A stretch of DNA of 14,788 nt from the NCBI GenBank assembly GCA_903904805.1, contig CAIVDX010000387.1, positions 1-14,788 of the forward strand, in the 5' to 3' direction. Within the stretch, counting starts at the first letter, position 1, and each line of letters starts with the position of its first letter. The notes beneath the pieces were generated by a model. It worked only from the letters and a program-made list of their open reading frames with translations, made no database searches and was not told the DNA's origin. The stretch is from an uncultured Rhodospirillales bacterium (GTDB lineage Bacteria; Pseudomonadota; Alphaproteobacteria; Acetobacterales; Acetobacteraceae). Position numbers and translations under genes: made by a program. This document shows positions 5,908 through 14,669 of the stretch, piece by piece.

Positions 5908-8841
5908 TCACACTGAACCGATCCGCCGCACGAAGATCTCCCGCACGTCAGCCGCCATCGGCTCGAGCTTGGCCCGCAACGGCCCGGCGTCAAGAGGCGT
6001 GAGGTGCAGTTGCCGCGCCAGCAGCGCGCAGGCCGCCGCCGGTGGCGCCTGCGCTCCCCCCACGGTCAGCCGCACCAGCGCCTGCACGCTGCGCCACAGA
6101 TGGTCCGCCCGGATCAGCAGCGCGGCCTCCTCGGCGCCGAGCAGGCCGGCCTGGCCGAGCCTGTCCAGCGCCACCCGCGTCACCGGGTCGCGCGCCGCCG
6201 CCGGCGCGATCAGTTGCAGCGCCTGGGCAATGAATTCCACCTCGATCAAGCCGCCCGCCCGCAGCTTCACATCCCACGGGCCCGTGGCCGGCAGCTCGGC
6301 GATCATCCGCGCGCGCATCGCCGCCGCGTCGGCGAGAATGCGCGACGGCTCCCCGCTATGGTCGAGCGCGCTCGCCAGCGCGGCCCACACCTTCGCCCGC
6401 AGGCCGCGCGCGCCGCCGATCACCCGCGCCCGGGTCAGCGCCATGCGCTCCCAGGTCCAGGCATCCTGCTGATGGTAGCGCACGAAACTGGCGAGCGAGA
6501 CAGCCACCGGCCCCTTGTTGCCCGAGGGCCGCAGCCGCATGTCGAGCTCATAGAGCGGCCCTTCGGTCCCCGGCGCGGTGATCGCCCCGATCAGCGCGTG
6601 GGCCGCGCGCAGAAACCAGGTGCTCGCCGGCAGGCTGCGCCCGCTCGCGCCCGCCACGCTTTCGGTCACCCCGTCCGGATGGTCATAGATCAGCATCAGA
6701 TCGAGGTCCGAGCCCGGCAGCATCTCCCGGCTGCCCGCCTTGCCCAGCGCCACCAGCACCATCGCCCCGCCCGGCAGCACGCCATGGCGGGCGACGTGCC
6801 CGGCCAGCACGATCGGCAGCAGCGCGCCCAGCGCCGCTTCGGCCAGCCGCGTGCGCGCCAGCCCGGCCAGATCGACATCGATCCGCCCTTCCAGCAGCGC
6901 CACCGACAGCGCGAATTCCTCCGCCCGCACGAAACGCCGCAGCAGCGCCAGGCTCTCCTCCAGCCCATCGGCGTCGCGCAGCTGCAGCCGCAGCCGCCGT
7001 GTGGGCGCGAAGCGATCCTCGGCGATCGGCGCGGCCTCCAGCAGCCCCTCGATCGAGCCGGGATCGCGGGCGAAATGCTCCGCCAGCAGCGGCGCGGTGC
7101 CCAGCACCGCCGCCAGCCGCTCCAGCAGCGCGGGATTGTGCCGCAGCAGCGAGAGGATCTGCACACCCGCCGGCAGCCGCGCCAGAAACGCGTCGAACCG
7201 CGCGAGGGCCACGTCCGGCTCCGGCTGGCCGGCGAGCGCGGGCAGCAGGTCCGGCAGCAGCTCCCGCAGCAGATGCCGCGCCCGCTCCGAGCGGGTGGCG
7301 CGCGGATGCCCATCCCGCCAATGCCGAATCGCCGCCGCCGCCCGCTCGGGCTGATGAAACCCGTGGGCGGCCAGTTGCGCGATCAGATCGGGATCGCCGC
7401 CATCCTGCTCGTCGCCCAAGGCCGGCGCGGCGGCCGGCGCGCCCAGCAGCAGCTCGCCGAACACCGCATGCACCAGCCGCAGCGCCGGCAGCAGCCACGC
7501 CGCCAGCGCCGCCCGGTCCGAGAGCCCCAGGAACACCGCGAAACGGTCCAGCCGTTCCGCTGCCGGCAGCGCATGGGTCTGCCGGTCATGCACCATCTGC
7601 AGCCGATGCTCGATCAGCCGCAGCTGCCGATAAGCCCCGGTCAGCCCGTCGCGCGCGCTCTCCGGCAGCCGCCCGGCGCGCTCAAGCGCCGCCAGAGCGG
7701 GCAGGGTGGCGGCGATGCGCAGCCCCGGCTCCCGCCCGCCCCACACCATCTCCAGCGCCTGCGCGATGAACTCGATCTCGCGAATGCCGCCCTGGCCGAG
7801 CTTCAGATCATAGCCCGCCAGGCCGTCCGGATCGTCACCAGCCGGCAGCCGACTGCCCTTGTGCGCGTCGATCCGCGCCTTCATCGCCGCGATGTCGGCA
7901 ATCGCCGCGAAATCCAGATAGCGCCGCCAGGTGAATGGCCGGATCTGCTCCAGAAAGCGCCGCCCAAGCTCCAGATCGCCCGCCACCGCGCGCGCCTTGA
8001 TCCAGGCCGCCCGCTCCCAGGACTGCCCCATGCTCTCGTAATAGCTCAGCGCAGCGGCCAGCGAGACCACCAGCGGGGTCGAGGACGGGTCCGGCCGCAG
8101 CCGCAGATCGGTGCGGAACACATAGCCATTCTCGTCGGCGGTCTGCAGCAGCCCCACCAGCGCCCGCGCCAGCCGCACGAAGAGCGGCCCCAGCGCCATC
8201 GCGCGCGCATCCGCTCTCGCCGAATCGCGCTCACCGAGGGCATCGGTGTAGAGATGCGGCGTGGGATCATACAAAAGCACGAGGTCGATATCCGAGGAGT
8301 AGTTCAGTTCGCCCGCGCCCAGCTTGCCGAGCGCGAAGACGCAGAAGCCGCTGCCCAGGCTGGGCCGCGCCGGGTCGGCCAGCTGCAGGCTGCCCTGGTC
8401 GTGCGCGGCGCGCAGCAGATGATCCACCGCCAGCCGCAGCGCGGTGTCGGCCAGCGCGCTCAGGCCCCAGGTGACCTGCTCCAGGCCCCAGATGCCGGCG
8501 ATATCGGCCAGCCCGATCACCAAGGCCGCCCGCCGCTTGGCCAGCCGCAACCCGCGCGCGACGCGCGTGTGCTCGCTCGCCGGATCGATCGCCGCCAGCT
8601 CCGCCAGAATGTCGGCCAGGCACTGGTCCGGCCCCTCGGCGATCCAGCGATCCAGCGTCGCCGTCTCCAGCCGCGCGAGGTCGGACAGATAGGCGCTGTT
8701 GCCGCCGATCGCATCCAGCAGCGCGTCCGGCCGGCCGGGCAGGTCCGCGCGCAGATGCCCGGCCGCCAGGCTGTCGGCCGGCGCCGGCCAGCGTGTGGCG
8801 GCGGTGGTCAGCCAGTCCGTCGGGGCGGGAATGTCGCTCAT
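5908..8841 (-). CDS. glnE: Bifunctional glutamine synthetase adenylyltransferase/adenylyl-removing enzyme
   Basis: 977 residues, normal for GlnE. It contains the two nucleotidyltransferase domains of the family. The N-terminal deadenylylating domain carries GKLGAGELNYSSDIDL (172-187; D184 and D186 of the D-x-D). The C-terminal adenylylating domain carries GKAGSREMLPGSDLDL (about 698-713). Between and after them lie GlnD/PII-responsive helical regions, including two GGIREIEFIAQ / GGLIEVEFIAQ repeats, the normal internal duplication. The enzyme attaches AMP to, or removes it from, a conserved tyrosine of glutamine synthetase in response to PII signalling, tuning ammonium assimilation. glnA, glnB and glnD are not in the window. 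It is followed by bcp after 20 bp and is divergent from the AsmA-like gene 62 bp away. No strong Shine-Dalgarno is visible before 8841. Confidence 0.97.
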   Translation of the reverse strand: MSDIPAPTDWLTTAATRWPAPADSLAAGHLRADLPGRPDALLDAIGGNSAYLSDLARLETATLDRWIAEGPDQCLADILAELAAIDPASEHTRVARGLRLAKRRAALVIGLADIAGIWGLEQVTWGLSALADTALRLAVDHLLRAAHDQGSLQLADPARPSLGSGFCVFALGKLGAGELNYSSDIDLVLLYDPTPHLYTDALGERDSARADARAMALGPLFVRLARALVGLLQTADENGYVFRTDLRLRPDPSSTPLVVSLAAALSYYESMGQSWERAAWIKARAVAGDLELGRRFLEQIRPFTWRRYLDFAAIADIAAMKARIDAHKGSRLPAGDDPDGLAGYDLKLGQGGIREIEFIAQALEMVWGGREPGLRIAATLPALAALERAGRLPESARDGLTGAYRQLRLIEHRLQMVHDRQTHALPAAERLDRFAVFLGLSDRAALAAWLLPALRLVHAVFGELLLGAPAAAPALGDEQDGGDPDLIAQLAAHGFHQPERAAAAIRHWRDGHPRATRSERARHLLRELLPDLLPALAGQPEPDVALARFDAFLARLPAGVQILSLLRHNPALLERLAAVLGTAPLLAEHFARDPGSIEGLLEAAPIAEDRFAPTRRLRLQLRDADGLEESLALLRRFVRAEEFALSVALLEGRIDVDLAGLARTRLAEAALGALLPIVLAGHVARHGVLPGGAMVLVALGKAGSREMLPGSDLDLMLIYDHPDGVTESVAGASGRSLPASTWFLRAAHALIGAITAPGTEGPLYELDMRLRPSGNKGPVAVSLASFVRYHQQDAWTWERMALTRARVIGGARGLRAKVWAALASALDHSGEPSRILADAAAMRARMIAELPATGPWDVKLRAGGLIEVEFIAQALQLIAPAAARDPVTRVALDRLGQAGLLGAEEAALLIRADHLWRSVQALVRLTVGGAQAPPAAACALLARQLHLTPLDAGPLRAKLEPMAADVREIFVRRIGSV

Positions 8842-8903
8842 CGCCGCGGACGCTGGGCGCGGCGGTCGGCCCCGGTCAAGCCCGTTCGCGCCGGCACAGC
8901 CTC

Positions 8904-11900
8904 ATGATCCGCGGCTGCGCCCGCGCCGCGCACGCTGTCCTGCGCCACTGGGGCGGGGTCTGCCACGTGCTCGCCGAGCTGGTCTTCGGCCTTGCGCTGC
9001 TGGCGGTGGTGCTCGTCGCCGCGCTGGCCTGGCGCCTCTCCCGCGGCCCGCTCGATCTCGACTGGATGACCCCGCGCATCGAGGCCGCGCTGACCACCCA
9101 AGGCGGCCCCACGCTGCGGCTCGGCCATGTGGCCCTCGCCTGGGAGGGCTGGCGCGGCGGCGTTGACCAGGCGCTCGATCTGCGCCTGCGCGACGTGCGC
9201 GCCTTCGCCGCCGATGGCAGCCTGCGCGCCGAACTGCCGCGCGCGGCGGTCGCGCTCTCGCCGGCCTGGCTGCTGCTCGGCCGCGCGGTGCCCCGTGCCA
9301 TCGAGCTCGACGGCGCAACCCTGCGGCTGATGCGCGACAGCGATGGCGCCATCAGCCTCGATCTCGGCGGCGATGCGGCCGCCGACGACACCCCCCCACC
9401 CGCCGACAACCCCTTCGACGCCCTGCTCGCCGACATCGCCCGCCCGCCGCAGGGCGATCGCAGCACCGACACGCGGCTGGAGGCCCGGCTCAGCCAGCTC
9501 CGCCGCGTGCTGATCCGCGACGCCCGTCTGCTGGTGCGCGACCGCCAGCTCGGCGCCGAATGGTCGGCGCCATCGGCCCGCATCGAACTCCGCCGCGCCA
9601 CTGACGGCACCGTGCAGGGCCAGCTCGACGCGCGGCTGGCGCTGGCCGGCCAGGAGGCCCCGCTCGCGATCACCGCCCGCCTCGTCCCCGGCGGCGCCGG
9701 CAGCCTGCGCTTCACCCTGGGCACCATCACCCCCGCCGCCCTCGCCGCCGCCGCCCCCGGCCTCGCCCCGCTCGCCGCCCTCGGCGCACCGCTCACGCTC
9801 TCCGGCACCGCCGAGGTCGCCCCGCATCTGACCCCTGCCGCCTGGAGCCTCAACGCGGTGGTCGGTGCCGGCAGCGCGCATGTCGGCACCGGAACCCTGC
9901 CGGTGAAGTCCGCCGTGCTCGCACTCTCCGGCGCGAACGACCACACGCTGCAGGCCGATCTCGCCGCGACCCTGCCCGGCACCGGCAATGATCCGCATCT
10001 GCATGTGCAGCTCACCGGCGCGCGCGCCGATGGCCGCATCACCGCCGCGATGGCGGTCGATCTCGACCGCGCGAATTTCGCCGATCTCGCCCACCTCTGG
10101 CCGCCGGGCCTCGATCACGGCGTGCGCGACTGGATGGTCGAGAACGTGCCCGCCGGCATCGCCCATGACGGACATTTCAAATTCCGCCTGACCGCGCCAG
10201 ACGACTTCTCCGACGCCGAACTCACCGAGGCCGCCGGCCAGCTAGAGGCGGACGCCGTCACCATCGTCTGGCTGCGCCCGGCGCCCGCGGTCGAGGGCGC
10301 CTCTGCCACGCTCACCTTCGCCGGCCCCGATGTGATGGACATCGTCGGGCGCTCCGGCCATCTCGGCAATCTGCAGATGCGCTCGGCCACCCTGCACATC
10401 ACCGGGCTTGCCGGTCACGACCAGGATGGCGTGATCGCCGCCAACGTCGACGGCCCGATCGCCGATGTCATCACGCTGCTGAAACATCCACGCCTGCAGA
10501 TGCTCGATCGCCATCCGCTGCCGCTGCACGAACCCGCCGGCACCATGTCGGGCGTGTTGCATGTGGCGTTGCCGTTCAAGAACAAACTCACCTTCGAGGA
10601 GATCACCATCTCCGCGACATCCGCGCTGCACAATGCGCATTTCGCCTCGGTCGTCGCCGGCCGCGATCTCGATGCCGGCGAGGCGCAGCTGGCCATCGAC
10701 ACCCAGGGGATGAGCGCGCACGGCACTGCGCAGCTCGGCCGCATTCCGGTTGATCTGCGCCTGGGCATGGATTTTCGTGACGGCCCCGCCAGCCAGGTCA
10801 CCCAACACGCCGAACTCGCCGGCCGCGCCTCCGACACCCAGCTCGCCCAGGCGAAGATCGACACGCTGGGCATTCTGCACGGCCCCGCCGACATCACCGC
10901 CGGCTGGCAGCTGCATCGCAGCGGTGCGGCCGAGGTGCGCATCCACGCCGACACCGCCGCCGCGATGCTCGAGGTCGCCCCGCTCGGCTGGCGCAAACCC
11001 GCCGGCGCGCCGGCCGGCTTCGATGCATTGTTGCGCTTCGATCATGATCGCCTCACCGCCATCGATCAGCTGCGGGCGGACGGCGCGCAGATCTCGTTGG
11101 ATGCGCGCATCGATGTGCGGGCCGGCACTCCCACCCGCCTGCGCATCGCCCGCGCCGTGCTCGGCCAGACCGACCTGCATGGCGAGATCGGCTTCCCCGC
11201 CAGCACCAGCGCGCCCTGGACCATCGCGCTGGAGGGCCCGCTGCTCGACCTCTCGCCCCGCCTGTCGCGCGAATCCCCCCACGGCCCCGATGACGACGAC
11301 GCCAAGGATCCTCCCTGGATCAGCGATCTTCGCTTCGACCGCGCGCTGTTCGCGAAGGGGCGCCCGGTCAGCGCGTTCACCGCGCACGCCGAAAGCGACG
11401 GCAGCGTGGTCCGCCGCGCCCATCTGCAAACCGGCGGCGCCAGCTCCCTCGCGCTTGACATCACCTCCGATGGCGGCACCCGCCGCCTGTCCGGCAAGAC
11501 CGACGACGCCGGCGCCCTGCTGCGCGATTTCGATCTGCTGGACGACATGCAGGGCGGCCATCTCGAACTGACAGGTCGTTACGACGACCAGGTGAAGGGC
11601 CATCCGCTGACCGGCAATGCCACCATCGAGAATTTCCGCCTGACCAACGCCCCCGCGCTCGCCCGCCTGCTGCAGGCAATGACGCTCTACGGCCTCGCCG
11701 ACACGCTCGCCGGCCCGGGCCTTGGCTTCACCCGCCTGGTCGCCCCCTTCCGCCTCAGCCGCCAGCGCCTCGACCTCGCCGACGCCCGCGCCTTCAGCCC
11801 CGCACTCGGCCTCACCGCGAAAGGCAGCCTGGACCTCGCGGCCCATAGTGGCGAGATGGAGGGCACCATCGTGCCGGCCTATTTCTTCAACAGCCTGCTC

Positions 11901-12065
11901 GGCAATCTTCCAGTGCTAGGCAAGCTCTTTTCACCCGAGCAGGGCTGCGGACTGTTCGCCGCGACCTATCGGGTGCGCGGGCCGATGAATGATCCAACCG
12001 TCACCGTCAATCCGCTGGCGGCTTTGACACCGGGGTTCCTGCGGGGAATTTTCGGCGGCTACTGA
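8904..12065 (+). CDS. AsmA-like / YhdP-family (DUF3971) envelope protein
   Basis: 1053 residues. One N-terminal membrane segment (about 22-44) anchors a very large periplasmic part made of repeated short beta-strand-like stretches, with no catalytic motif, as expected for the bridge-like AsmA/YhdP/TamB group. The C-terminal signature NSLLGNLPVLGKLFS, followed by GLFAATYRVRGP.NDP and VNPLAALTPGFLR (within the last 61 residues), is typical of alphaproteobacterial DUF3971/AsmA-like proteins. In E. coli, YhdP and its paralogues carry phospholipids between the two membranes; the same role is inferred here. The ATG at 8904 was chosen because it directly precedes the positively charged leader and membrane segment; an upstream in-frame ATG at 8793 would overlap glnE. 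The 62-bp gap to divergent glnE presumably holds both promoters, though none is recognisable. Confidence 0.88.
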   Translation: MIRGCARAAHAVLRHWGGVCHVLAELVFGLALLAVVLVAALAWRLSRGPLDLDWMTPRIEAALTTQGGPTLRLGHVALAWEGWRGGVDQALDLRLRDVRAFAADGSLRAELPRAAVALSPAWLLLGRAVPRAIELDGATLRLMRDSDGAISLDLGGDAAADDTPPPADNPFDALLADIARPPQGDRSTDTRLEARLSQLRRVLIRDARLLVRDRQLGAEWSAPSARIELRRATDGTVQGQLDARLALAGQEAPLAITARLVPGGAGSLRFTLGTITPAALAAAAPGLAPLAALGAPLTLSGTAEVAPHLTPAAWSLNAVVGAGSAHVGTGTLPVKSAVLALSGANDHTLQADLAATLPGTGNDPHLHVQLTGARADGRITAAMAVDLDRANFADLAHLWPPGLDHGVRDWMVENVPAGIAHDGHFKFRLTAPDDFSDAELTEAAGQLEADAVTIVWLRPAPAVEGASATLTFAGPDVMDIVGRSGHLGNLQMRSATLHITGLAGHDQDGVIAANVDGPIADVITLLKHPRLQMLDRHPLPLHEPAGTMSGVLHVALPFKNKLTFEEITISATSALHNAHFASVVAGRDLDAGEAQLAIDTQGMSAHGTAQLGRIPVDLRLGMDFRDGPASQVTQHAELAGRASDTQLAQAKIDTLGILHGPADITAGWQLHRSGAAEVRIHADTAAAMLEVAPLGWRKPAGAPAGFDALLRFDHDRLTAIDQLRADGAQISLDARIDVRAGTPTRLRIARAVLGQTDLHGEIGFPASTSAPWTIALEGPLLDLSPRLSRESPHGPDDDDAKDPPWISDLRFDRALFAKGRPVSAFTAHAESDGSVVRRAHLQTGGASSLALDITSDGGTRRLSGKTDDAGALLRDFDLLDDMQGGHLELTGRYDDQVKGHPLTGNATIENFRLTNAPALARLLQAMTLYGLADTLAGPGLGFTRLVAPFRLSRQRLDLADARAFSPALGLTAKGSLDLAAHSGEMEGTIVPAYFFNSLLGNLPVLGKLFSPEQGCGLFAATYRVRGPMNDPTVTVNPLAALTPGFLRGIFGGY

Positions 12066-12104
12066 GCCCGCAAAGCAGAAGCAACACACTTTTGAATTTT
12101 TGAC

Positions 12105-13109
12105 TCAGTGGGGGGTCAGCGCGGTGCGGGCTTCGGCGACCTGCTCGGGCGGCGTCGCGTAGGTGTCGCGCAGGAGCTGGTCGATCGCGCTGCCGCTCAT
12201 CGGGGCCACATCCAGCTCCCTCGCCTTCGCGTCGGCCTGGAACTGCGGATCCTTCATCGTCTCGTCAAAGGCTTTGCGCAGAATCTCCAGCCGGCCCGGC
12301 GGCATGTCCGGCGGCGCGGCGAACGGGCGCGCCATCAGTTCGGCCGCCAGCACCAGCTTCAAAACGGATTTCTGCCTGGCATCGACAGCGAAGTCGGCCA
12401 GCGCGGGCAGGTCCGGCAACTCCGGCGACCGCTGCGCGCCCACCTGCACCAGCAGATTCACGCTGCGATCGCGCAACCAGTCACCATGCGCGGTGCGGAT
12501 GGTGTCCCACGACAACCCACACAGCCCATCGATCTCGCCCCGCAACATCGCCAGCGTCACATCCGCCGTGCCGGGATAGCCCGTCACCAGCGAGATGTTG
12601 CTCGCGCCGAACACCGTGCGGATCAGCGTCGTCATCGTGTCCGGGCTCGAGGCCGGCCCCTCGCCACCCAGCCGCACCGGCCGCGTGAGCAGATCCTGCA
12701 CCGTGCGGATCGGCGACTCCCGCCGCGTCACGCACACCGTGACATCGTCGGAAATGCTGCCGATCCAGGCAAGCTGCCGCGGATCAAACTTCACCTGCCC
12801 GCGCAGCAACGGATCGAACGCGATGGTGCGCGTCACCTCCGAAATCATCGTGCCGTCCCGCGGCGCGGGGCCGATGATGAACGACGCCGCGCGAATGCCG
12901 CCGGCCCCCACCATCTCCTTTGGCAGCACGGTCGGATTGCCGGGCACATGCCGCCCCAGATGCGCGGCGAGCAGGCGCGAATACAGATCATAGCCGCCGC
13001 CGGCGGGGTGCCCGATCAACAGCGTGATGGTGCGCCCGGCATAAAAATCCTCGGCACGGCACGGCAGGGCGAGCAGGCAACACCACATGATCGTCAGAAA
13101 TCGGCGCAT
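12105..13109 (-). CDS. TctC/Bug-type periplasmic substrate-binding protein
   Basis: 334 residues. Signal peptide MRRFLTIMWCCLLALPCRA, with cleavage before E20. It then has the tripartite tricarboxylate transporter receptor pattern: ITLLIGHPAGGGYDLYSRLL (28-47), NPTVLPKEMVGAGGIRAASF (58-77), a PRDGTMI segment, and the GYPGTADVTLAMLRGEIDG region. Such proteins bind small carboxylates and related compounds in the periplasm for a TctAB permease, and many members are orphans that act elsewhere. No tctA or tctB is present, so ligand and partner are unknown. The longer frame to 13232 would add a 41-residue arginine-rich leader before the signal peptide and is rejected. Convergent with the AsmA-like gene 39 bp away; 199 bp downstream of hemA on the same strand. 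Confidence 0.85.
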   Translation of the reverse strand: MRRFLTIMWCCLLALPCRAEDFYAGRTITLLIGHPAGGGYDLYSRLLAAHLGRHVPGNPTVLPKEMVGAGGIRAASFIIGPAPRDGTMISEVTRTIAFDPLLRGQVKFDPRQLAWIGSISDDVTVCVTRRESPIRTVQDLLTRPVRLGGEGPASSPDTMTTLIRTVFGASNISLVTGYPGTADVTLAMLRGEIDGLCGLSWDTIRTAHGDWLRDRSVNLLVQVGAQRSPELPDLPALADFAVDARQKSVLKLVLAAELMARPFAAPPDMPPGRLEILRKAFDETMKDPQFQADAKARELDVAPMSGSAIDQLLRDTYATPPEQVAEARTALTPH

Positions 13110-13265
13110 GCCACGATGTCGCCACAGCCACGCGCGGAACACAAGGCAGCGAAGGCACAGACGCCGCCAGGCGAACGCGACGGCGCTGTCGACATGCGCG
13201 GTCCGGTAACGCGATCGGCTCACCCGGCGCATCCGCCGGCAGCCTGGGCAACGCGCGCACGGCGA

Positions 13266-13283
13266 CTGTCACCGCGGTGACAG
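13266..13283. promoter_or_regulatory. Perfect 18-bp palindrome between hemA and the binding-protein gene
   Basis: CTGTCACCG followed directly by CGGTGACAG. It lies 25 bases after the hemA stop and about 157 bases upstream of the binding-protein start, both on the minus strand. It may be a hemA terminator stem (without a U-run) or an operator for the downstream gene. The core TGTCACC..GGTGACA resembles the imperfect palindrome upstream of hemA at 14610-14627. The rest of the 13110-13308 gap shows no ORF with signs of being real. Confidence 0.45.
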
Positions 13284-13308
13284 CCGATGGCGGTCGCTCA
13301 GCCAGCCA

Positions 13309-14544
13309 TCAGGCCGCCGCGCGCTGCCGCAACTGCGCCGGCAGCACCGCGTCCAGCGCCTCCACCAGCCGATCCATCATCGCATCGGTGTGCAGCGGCG
13401 TGGGCGTGAAGCGCAGACGCTCGCCGCCGCGCGGCACGGTCGGATAGTTGATCGGCGTGGCATACATGCCGTGCTCCACCAGCAACCGCTGGCTGACCTC
13501 GCGGCACAGGGCCGCCTCGCCGATGCGCAGCGGCACGATGTGGCTGCTGGTTGCCATCCGCGGCAGACCCGCCGCATCGAGTTTGGCGATCAGGGTCGCC
13601 GAGCGCTCGAACAATTTCGCCCGACGGCTGCCATCCGCCTTCAGATGCCGCACGCTGGCCAGCGCCGCCCCGGTGATCATTGGCGGCAGCGCGGTGGAGA
13701 AAATGAAGCCCGGCGCGGTGGAGCGCACATAATCCACCAGCGCGGTCTCGCCGGTGATGTAGCCGCCATGGGTGCCGAACCCCTTGGCCAGCGTGCCCTC
13801 GATCACGTCGATCCGGTGCGCCACACCCATCGCCTCGGACACACCGCCGCCATGGGCGCCATACATGCCCACCGCATGCACCTCGTCCAGATAGGTCATC
13901 GCGCCATAGGCCTCGGCGAGATCGCACAGCTGGTCCAGCGGGGCGATGTCGGCATCCATCGAATAGACGCTCTCGAAGGCGATTAGCTTCGGCGCATGCG
14001 GCGGCGCGGCGGCCAGCAATTCGCGCAGATGTGCCATGTCATTGTGGCGGAACACGTGGCAGGTCACCCCGCGCGCGCCCTTGATGCCGGCGATCATCGA
14101 GGCATGGTTCTTCGCATCCGAGAACACGATCCAGTTCGGCAGGCTGCCCAGAATGGCCGACAATGCCGCCTGGTTGGACACAAAGCCCGAATTGAACAGC
14201 AGCGCGGCGGGCTTGCCATGCAGATCGGCCAGTTCCGCCTCCAGCGCATCATGCAGCGGCGACGAACCGGAGATATTCCGCGTCCCGCCGGCGCCTGCGC
14301 CATGCGCGCGGGCCGCCTCGCAGGCCGCATCGATCACGATGTCCGAGCAACCCATCGCCAGATAATCGTTCGACGACCACACCAGCACCTCGCGCGGCAC
14401 CCCATCCAGCTCCCAATGATAGAGCGGGAACTGGTCCGCCTGGCGCGCCAGCGGCGTGAATGTTCGGTAGCGACCCTGCCCGCGGATATCCTCCAGCGCG
14501 CGATGGCAATGGTCCAGGAACGGGTGCTTGGGCGGCTTGCTCAT
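13309..14544 (-). CDS. hemA: 5-aminolevulinate synthase
   Basis: 411 residues, a PLP-dependent alpha-oxoamine synthase that condenses succinyl-CoA with glycine to 5-aminolevulinate, the first committed step of haem synthesis by the C4 (Shemin) route. GRYRTF (24-29) supplies the arginine that binds the succinyl carboxylate in ALAS. GGTRNISG (86-93) contains T88 and N90, equivalent to the succinyl-recognition residues of the Rhodobacter enzyme. It also has NHASMI (146-151), RHNDMAHLREL, AFESVYSMDAD (189-199), YLDEVHAVGMYG (218-229, PLP aspartate D220 and H223), GTLAKGFG with the Schiff-base lysine K254, APGFIFST, SHIVP, and INYPTVPRG.ERLRFTP. The GRYRTF and TRNI motifs favour ALAS over KBL or BioF. 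SSND replaces the more common CSND, a conservative change. AAGG lies 7 bases before the ATG on the minus strand. Likely monocistronic, with a 149-bp upstream gap holding candidate regulatory sites. Confidence 0.96.
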   Translation of the reverse strand: MSKPPKHPFLDHCHRALEDIRGQGRYRTFTPLARQADQFPLYHWELDGVPREVLVWSSNDYLAMGCSDIVIDAACEAARAHGAGAGGTRNISGSSPLHDALEAELADLHGKPAALLFNSGFVSNQAALSAILGSLPNWIVFSDAKNHASMIAGIKGARGVTCHVFRHNDMAHLRELLAAAPPHAPKLIAFESVYSMDADIAPLDQLCDLAEAYGAMTYLDEVHAVGMYGAHGGGVSEAMGVAHRIDVIEGTLAKGFGTHGGYITGETALVDYVRSTAPGFIFSTALPPMITGAALASVRHLKADGSRRAKLFERSATLIAKLDAAGLPRMATSSHIVPLRIGEAALCREVSQRLLVEHGMYATPINYPTVPRGGERLRFTPTPLHTDAMMDRLVEALDAVLPAQLRQRAAA

Positions 14545-14569
14545 GATCTGACCTTATAATCCTGAACCG

Positions 14570-14585
14570 GGCTGGTGTGCCAGCC
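14570..14585 (-). promoter_or_regulatory. Short perfect hairpin in the hemA leader
   Basis: GGCTGG and CCAGCC separated by a 4-base loop, 25 bases upstream of the hemA ATG. If transcription begins upstream of it, the hairpin would sit in the 5' leader just before the ribosome-binding site and could affect translation or mRNA stability. Regulatory effect is inferred only. Confidence 0.35.
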
Positions 14586-14609
14586 GTCAACTTCTGTTGT
14601 CATTCGCCG

Positions 14610-14627
14610 TGTCAACCATGGGTGACA
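14610..14627. promoter_or_regulatory. Near-perfect palindrome upstream of hemA, candidate operator
   Basis: TGTCAACCATGGGTGACA, 16 of 18 positions symmetrical, 66 bases upstream of the hemA start. Further TGTCA copies occur at 14598-14602 and 14678-14682, so the upstream region holds four TGTCA/TGACA pentamers. This is denser than expected for a GC-rich 149-base gap. The binding protein is unknown. Confidence 0.42.
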
Positions 14628-14669
14628 AGGCGGACAGTGGCATATCACGCCGGAGGAATCCAGCGTGCT

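Noticed and set aside
5908..8841. The two GG(I/L)xE(I/V)EFIAQ stretches in glnE as an unusual duplication.
   Set aside because: They are the normal internal repeat of the two GlnE halves.
6004..8907. A 967-codon open frame on the plus strand opposite glnE, and other long antisense frames, for example over the AsmA-like gene and hemA.
   Set aside because: Their products are rich in Arg, Gln, Pro and His in the pattern produced by reading the complement of GC-rich genes. They lack domain motifs, and the opposite strand encodes clear proteins.
13110..13232. A 41-residue N-terminal extension of the TctC-like protein.
   Set aside because: It is arginine-rich and would bury the signal peptide internally; the ATG at 13109 gives a normal signal sequence.
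14570..14585. A TGGCAC segment as part of a sigma-54 promoter for hemA.
   Set aside because: The required TTGC element at the right spacing is absent.
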